A stretch of 64,000 nt of DNA. Source: Sympetrum striolatum. Its lineage: Eukaryota > Arthropoda > Insecta > Odonata > Libellulidae. The stretch spans positions 62,256,939 to 62,320,938 of the forward strand of contig OX388351.1 in the NCBI GenBank assembly GCA_947579665.1, given 5' to 3'. Below the pieces are notes generated by a model. It was not told the DNA's origin, did no database searches, and saw only the letters and a list, made by a program, of their open reading frames with translations. Below, piece after piece: positions 57,906-64,000 of this stretch. How positions within the stretch are numbered: position 1 is the first letter of the stretch; each line of letters begins with the position of its first letter. The position numbers were made by a program, and so were the translations under genes.

Positions 57906-60900
57906 TCAATACGTAATTATCTCCGTTCAGTCATTTCGGTTTGATAACGAGATAAGTCGCCGGTGGACATGCGGAGCAAATGAATGGTACCTTTCCATTC
58001 CTGTGTTCTCTCTAGGAGTTAATTCTGTTGAATGGTAAATGTTTGACCTTCACGTTGATTCATTTTTAGTTCCATTCAAATGAAATTCTTTCCATCGTTC
58101 TCATAGCAATAGTTCTCACCTGATTGTATGCGGGAAAAATAGTATCCATTAATTAAATATCGGGGAAACAAAAGAGTATTTTGGTCTTACATCAGCTAAG
58201 TGTAATATTTAACCGAAGTCACCCAACATTCTTGCCCTTCCATTTATGATAGATAGAAATTTCAAATCTAATACTATACGAAACATGCACAACCATCCAA
58301 TGTATCTGTTTACAAAGCTTTGTCTTTCCTTCCTCCTTCAACGTACAACCAAAGAGAAATATAACAGTCAGTAACAAGTTCTATAGGGTAAACTTGGGGA
58401 ACCTACGATGAAAGTTTTGCTTTCCAAGAACTAGGATCTATACATTTATGTTATTGAGTATTATATATAATACCAGTCTTATATCTTAAAATGAAGAACT
58501 GTCTTGTTTGCCCCTTAGTTATATCTATATACTCTTTCCGTCTAAGATGAAGTCCTCTACTTCTTTAGGTGGTCTCCTATAAAAAGGTTAGCATTCATCC
58601 GGCCAATTTCTGTTTTTCAAGATGCTGATCTAAATAGGTCTATGGAATTGCAATAGAATTATACCAATTCCTCATATTGTACGTCCAAGGAGTCCTTCTT
58701 CTTACTCGGTTTTCATTTCCGTGTATTTTTCATTTGAAGTCCTCGCTGCAGTCAAAAGCAAATCAGCGGAGTTCGAGTATCGACTCATGGAGCCCCTGAA
58801 GACCCCGCAATTTCAGTGCTGCCAAGTTTTGCGAGTCACATAAGATAGGTGCGCGTTGTTCTTCAAATACTTCAACCTTTTATGGTGACCAGCAAGTTCC
58901 ATTTTACCATACTATACGGTGATGTTGAAAGCTGCCTTTGTATTCTAATGGAACTCAATACTCTAAGTACCTTTTGAATCCAGCCATCGAATAATTATTC
59001 GTATATTCATTTTTCCAAAGACCCTTGGTCTACCTCGTTATAGCACAATCTTTTCAGTGATATTCAAAATGGAAAATCGAGGAAAACTACAATGTGAGCT
59101 CATTTTTATTGACAATACGGATCATTTTACAGACCACTTGTTACAGATGTGCTGAATCCTCGGCTAGCCAGCGAGTAGCCTTAAAAGGCTTCCGGAAAAC
59201 CAAGTGGGCAGCGCGTTTTGCTTTAGCGGTCTCGGGTTCTGTTCCCGGTGAGAACCCTTGTGCAAACCAACCTACACTGTCAAAGCACTGATAAGCCAAC
59301 AAAAACAAGTAGACGTAACGAAAGGAAAGAAATGTGGATTCTGAATGCCCAAGCAAGACGACAATTTAGTTGAGAAACATTTAGTAATTTCAACCTCAAG
59401 AGAACAGAGAGATTCTTACTCATTTCTTAAAATGCAAGGAAAGTAGATAATCACGACTTAAATAACTTTTCTCCTGAGCATTGAAGGACGAAAACGAAAA
59501 GTCTCATTTTCAAAATGGCTTGTGAAGGCACGCTCAGTATCATTCTTGTCCGCTGTTGGAGCAGCTCGAAAACTATCTCCGAAAGTGAGGCAATTTGTGG
59601 GCGGGGATGAGCTATGACCTGCAAGAATGCCTTCATACCATTTAGGCAAAATTTTCTTCGTCCGTTGGAAAATAATTGTTATGGATCCACAATACGAATG
59701 GATGCCGCGATGAACCATTTGTATGAGTCATCCAAAAAACCTTTAACCAAAGATTAGGGATGATGCTCAATTAAGCCTTCTAATTTTGGTGATCCATTCG
59801 TTAGACGAAGAAAGACATTTTTTGTGAAAAAAGGTATGACTTTTTCCTTTCTAAACTATTGGTAACACAAGCAAGCTTTTAGCGACTAGTTTTTCTTCCT
59901 CACGATATTTTAATCTGATGTTTCTCAAATGAAAGTAACAGAAGAGTATTGGTATAGCTAAAATTCAAATATACTCTTACTATTTGGTGCCATAAAGATT
60001 TTCAGTGTGATTTAAGGTAGTATTTTGGATGGTACAGCAAATAAGAGTTACCACCCCTGACCCACCAAGAAAAACTAAGTCCAAAATTCGGGCCTGCGAG
60101 CCTTTCTCTCGAGAAGAGAGGGAGAGAAAAGAAAGATGGAGGACATGGTCCGTTACGCTAGCTCGGATCTCGCGTTTGGATGGAGAATGTTCGTTATTTA
60201 TATAAAAATCATTAACTACTATCCATTATCTGCCACAATATTTGATGTGTTAACGCGAACTATTGTATTTGACGACGGCCAACTCCGATTTAATGTAGTA
60301 TTTTGGATGGTACCTTATCTCGTCAAAGATAAGATCCGAATCCATCGATGAATATTATATTTTGTCTTTTTCGAGTGCCTTTCGGTTATCTAACAGAAGT
60401 GTCACAGGGAAAAATATTTCATATTTTAGCTCTGCAATTGAGGACTAAATTTTATATAAATAATTTGAACTACAAAATTTCAATCTACTCAGGATTTAAA
60501 TGTCAAGTAAGCTCTAGAGAGAATTATTACAAGGTCAATTACATTCCTTTTTCTCATTTTAATGTTAAAATTCAAGATTAGTTCTCAGAATATGCAAAAA
60601 GTCCTCAAATTTATTTTCCTAAACAGTTTATAATTGAGATAATCGCCAAATTAATTTTAATAAAATATCTTTGCTAGAGAAGTAAGATTCTACTTTAAAA
60701 GAACATAACAATACAAAATATAGTTCAGAAAAAGATAGAAAAACAGATTTATTATTTTTTTAAATCATCAGGTCATTACAAGGTTTAGAGATTCCATTTA
60801 GTGAAAACAGGACAATAGATTAAAATCACTCTGGAGCAAAATAAGTCCCTATTGTAGGACTTCAGGAAGTCTTACCCTCTATTTACATACAATTGGTAAC

Positions 60901-61179
60901 ATTTAAAACTACATAACATGAGAATCTAAAATAATATATAATGTAAAAGTATCTTAAAAGCATTGGATGATCAGTTCATGAATCACATTAACATAAATGG
61001 AAGCACACAAATTTGAAAAATGGTTTAAAAACAACGACTGCTCAAAAATTACTCTTTGCAAAAATAAAACTACACTCACAAAAATACTCCTATATTTCTT
61101 ACATCACCCTTCAAACCTTAATTTTTACAAAGCATCTGTATAAACATATGATGGGTACACTTCTAGGCACAACAAATAC
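57906..61179. other. Gene-free stretch
   Basis: No gene recognised in 3.3 kb. A 27-base word (GTAGTATTTTGGATGGTAC core) occurs at about 60013 and 60291 in the same direction. The open frames at 59094-59356 and 60136-60581 have no recognisable content. Confidence 0.4.
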
Positions 61180-61391
61180 AAACTTAATGACCAATGAATA
61201 TCATCTCCATTGCTGTCACTAGTATGCTACTTAGCATAGTGTTACATAGCTTAGTATAAACTTAATGACCAATGAATATCATCTCCATTGCTGTCACTAG
61301 TATGCTACTTAGCATAGTGTTACATAGCTTAGTATAAACTTAATGACCAATGAATATCATCTCCATTGCTGTCACTAGTATGCTACTAAGC
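61180..61391. repeat. 78-bp tandem repeat, 2.7 exact copies
   Basis: Units start AAACTTAATGACCAATGAAT at 61180, 61258 and 61336. The copies are identical where they overlap, so the expansion is recent. Each unit includes TGCTACTTAGCATAGTG, an imperfect palindrome. It lies downstream of the zinc-finger exon, possibly in its 3' UTR. Confidence 0.9.
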
Positions 61392-61647
61392 TACAACTAT
61401 CTTTGCTGCTTCATGACCACTTAAATACTAAACAAGGTAATATAATCTAATAAAATGCACTGAAAGATCCAAAAAGGGATTCTTATTACTGAGAAAAGTA
61501 TCTCAGAAAATGCTAACAGTTGCCAATAGGATGACCTAACTCTTCCTCAAAACTAAAATAAAAATTCTCTTGAGTTTACATCACAGGCTCAAATGCTGGT
61601 ACTAAAACAGGAAGTAAATCAGTCCTTTAACTCTATGAATTAATTTC

Positions 61648-62046
61648 TTAGACAACTTTCCACCAATTCTGCAAGGTTTTAGTTTTTATGTTCACTTCTC
61701 CGTGCCTGAGTTGATGAGACTTTTTAGTATCACTTCTCTTGAATCTCATACCACAAACTCCACAAGAATATGGCTTCTCGTCATAATGTATTGTCATATG
61801 CCTTTTCAATTTTTCTTTTGAAGACAATTTTTTGCGACATAGGGCACAGAATACACCATTATCATTACAAGAGATGCCCTCTTCTACACTGACTGTCTTC
61901 GATCTAACAGTGTTTTCCTCAGTGACAGCAGGCATATATGTAATGCTTCTCACATCAGATATTACGAATCCATCATTCACATCCTGAATTGTATTCAGTT
62001 TAGCTGTACGTGAATCTGCTTTTGGGGCAGGAGGTTTCATTGTGAT
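61648..62046 (-). CDS. C2H2 zinc-finger protein, last coding exon
   Basis: After an acceptor (TTATTATAG) the minus strand reads ITMKPPAPKADSR and continues without a break for about 132 residues to a stop. Two adjacent C2H2 fingers lie near the end: FCALCRKKLSSKEKLKRHMTIH, with the linker YDEKPY, and SCGVCGMRFKRSDTKKSHQLRH. The spacing and the linker (close to TGEKPY) are those of DNA-binding finger arrays. A tail of 17 residues follows. The exon probably joins upstream exons outside the window. Whether M at 62040 is a true start is unknown. No TE signature is attached, so I take it as a host transcription-factor gene. Confidence 0.7.
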   Translation of the reverse strand: MTMKPPAPKADSRTAKLNTIQDVNDGFVISDVRSITYMPAVTEENTVRSKTVSVEEGISCNDNGVFCALCRKKLSSKEKLKRHMTIHYDEKPYSCGVCGMRFKRSDTKKSHQLRHGEVNIKTKTLQNWWKVV

Positions 62047-62249
62047 CTATAATAAGGAACAGATGACATCTCTGTTAGCTTTATGCACACTATCAGCATT
62101 TCATCAGACATAAATAAACTAAAAATCATCTTGAATTAAAAATAAACAAATATTTGAATAAACCTGTTAGCCCCTACTAGGAGGTATTTGTTAAACAGTA
62201 AGAGTTTATAAGGGCTGTGACCTATTTCAGTCATCATGAGTGTTCTACC

Positions 62250-62642
62250 TTTCGGTAGGTTCATGCACAGTCAAAAATCCCTATTATGCACCATCTCCTT
62301 CATTTCCTAATAGTTAACCCCACCAACATTTCATCCATGTTCTGTCATCTAACATCTTCTGTCTCTGTCTTCCCTCTGTTTTTCCCCTGAATCCTACCCT
62401 CAATTACAACCTTTACCAATCCCTCTCCCCTCAATATTTGACCTACCCATTATTTTGACGATGCTGAATCACGTCAATTAAAGCCCTCTCCTCCCCAACC
62501 ATCTCTTACATCTCCGTGATTGTTTTCCTATCAACCCAACTTATTTTCTCCATTCTACGCCATACCCACATTTTCAAAGGCCTCCAAATGTTTCATTTCT
62601 TCCTTTCTTAAAGTCCATGTTTCGCACCCATAGAGCACACAC
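62250..62642 (-). pseudogene. LINE RT C-terminal remnant
   Basis: With frame changes the minus strand gives VLYGCETWTLRKEEMKHLEA-like wording, then KISWVDRKT and a distant ...NGKSNIEGRG... block. This is the familiar C-terminal region of a non-LTR reverse transcriptase (the YGCETWT..K....L.AFE pattern). Stops and shifts are frequent. Confidence 0.55.
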
Positions 62643-64000
62643 CCCAAATTTCAGAATACAAATTATGTTTTCTAGTTAAAAATTGACAAATATTTCTAGA
62701 TTATGTGATTATCATGAGAATTTATAGGTGAATGTGAAACATTAAAAGATATGAAGCTTAGCTAACTGATTTTCATAGACAAGAGTGCCTGAGTACATAA
62801 AATGGGGACCTATACATCAGTCTGCTGGTATGAGGGTTAATTAGCATATTCAAAAGATCAAATCTGTTCTGTTTTTCTAAAGCAATCACAACAGTAATGT
62901 AAAAATTAGTACCCCTCTCACTATAAATGCCATAAAAAGATAAAAGATCATTATAGTCCTGCTATGTCACATATAAAGCCCGAAGTGCAGTAAGAATTTG
63001 AATTGATTGACCAAAAAAACGTTTTGAGTAGCATTAAGTCATTCAAGGATTAAGAGATATGCAAATTTTAAGATGAAGATAACTTAGGTTTCAATAATAC
63101 AAAAACATTGCCCTAATTTGTAACAGCAACTATCTAAAAACAATACAATGTTTCACTGAAAAATCCTCGTTATTTTCCATACCATGAGATGACAATAGAA
63201 AATGGGAGCTTTAAAATAACACTGGTTCAACATAAGTGACAAGAAAACATAAACCAGTATGCCAAGGAAAGGGGCTACTTATTTTCTTCTAGATAGTTAA
63301 TATCTCATCAATCACCTTGTGCTATTTACCTTTCCACTAACAAAGAAGTCTTTTTCCGTAGAAAGGAAAAGAAAAACCAGATGAATTCTGTTAAGGTAAA
63401 TGAAATAACCAAAATGGATAAACTACATCATTATTAAGCAAAAGGAGTCGCAAGGAATAATTCATCATCACCCTTTAAGTTGAATCCTTCCTGTACAGAA
63501 ACTTATGGTATGTAAGATGAGTCCATGTATTCTTAATCTCAGCCTTAATTAAGTCATATTCTTATAACACATCCTTTGTCCAACAAATGACTACAATATT
63601 AAATTGGTTGAATAAGGCAATGGTAAGGTTATGAAATATATTCTAAGATATTACATAGATGTGAGTGATGTAGCTCCAGAGAGAAAGGTCTTCCACAAAC
63701 ATAGATACACCAAAACTCATTTTGTAACACGGAGGTTTGGCAGATACGCCATTAAAATTTACATGAACCTATGCATATAAGACATTAGGTTCTCAAAAAG
63801 TTCTAAAGATGGTACATTTATTTTCATTAATCACTTTTTGTGATCATATTTAATGTGCTTAACTAGAGGACAAATGAAGTGATCTGAACACGTAATAAAA
63901 TGAAGAAACACTATGATAACAATATACTCTCAGTCTTCAATCTCAAGTATGACCATATTTTATACTCTTCTAATCCAAATATCCTCTATAATGCAGCTGA
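62643..64000. other. Gene-free stretch at the window end
   Basis: AT-rich, with no exon or repeat recognised. It is presumably intron or 5' flank of the zinc-finger gene. Confidence 0.4.

Noticed and set aside
59215..59265. tRNA gene suggested by GGTTCTGTTCCCGG
   Set aside because: Only a weak B-box-like word; no A-box, no acceptor stem and no cloverleaf could be drawn.
61180..61391. CRISPR-like array
   Set aside because: Head-to-tail identical 78-bp units without unique spacers, in a eukaryotic genome.

Overview
The window reads as nuclear DNA of an animal, most likely an arthropod and probably an insect. It is AT-rich, its genes are split by GT-AG introns, and it is packed with nested, mostly broken transposable elements of arthropod-type lineages: P-element-like THAP transposases, Mutator-like elements, hAT, and non-LTR retrotransposons of Jockey/CR1 type. 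Nothing bacterial is present. The species cannot be fixed from the sequence.

Host genes are few. The clearest is the 3' part of a scavenger mRNA decapping enzyme (DcpS) on the + strand, five exons at 15966-20364 with an intact HIT motif. A minus-strand pair of exon-like blocks (25001-25806) resembles the acidic linker and bromodomain end of an ACF1/BAZ1A-type chromatin remodelling subunit. A minus-strand exon at 61648-62046 carries two C2H2 zinc fingers and looks like the last coding exon of a zinc-finger gene.

Layout. 1-5.9 kb: repeats, one copy of an ACTTTCTCC-ended element and a decayed hAT transposase. 5.9-10.6 kb: a THAP exon fragment followed by a nearly full-length minus-strand LINE with an intact ORF1 and an ORF2 carrying two lesions. 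12-15.4 kb: a short palindrome-filled element, then P-like copy A with an intact THAP domain and a ruined core. 16-20.5 kb: DcpS. 20.7-22.9 kb: two tandem ACTTTCTCC-ended elements and a 300-bp duplication. 25-26.4 kb: ACF1-like exons and a GC-rich repeat. 26.9-37 kb: a long minus-strand P-like gene (copy B) whose THAP exon is split by a 5.2-kb element with 42-bp terminal repeats built on the AACGTT palindrome. 37.2-47.7 kb: a Mutator-like element encoding zinc fingers, an MULE transposase domain and a Ulp1-type cysteine protease, between near-identical inverted arms of about 1.6-2 kb. 47.9-57.3 kb: a second Mutator-type element with 332-bp terminal inverted repeats, a multi-exon transposase gene, and two P-like fragments nested inside. 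57.5-64 kb: a hAT-type MITE, a triplicated 78-bp repeat, the zinc-finger exon and a LINE remnant.

The biology is mainly a record of insertion into insertion. Six THAP/P-like pieces lie in 64 kb, and several junctions keep target-site duplications that give a relative order of events. The strongest candidates for little-described elements are the MULE-Ulp1 element inside its giant inverted repeat and the TIR element filled with AACGTT palindromes, which has a small structural relative at 12.2 kb filled with TCTAGA palindromes.
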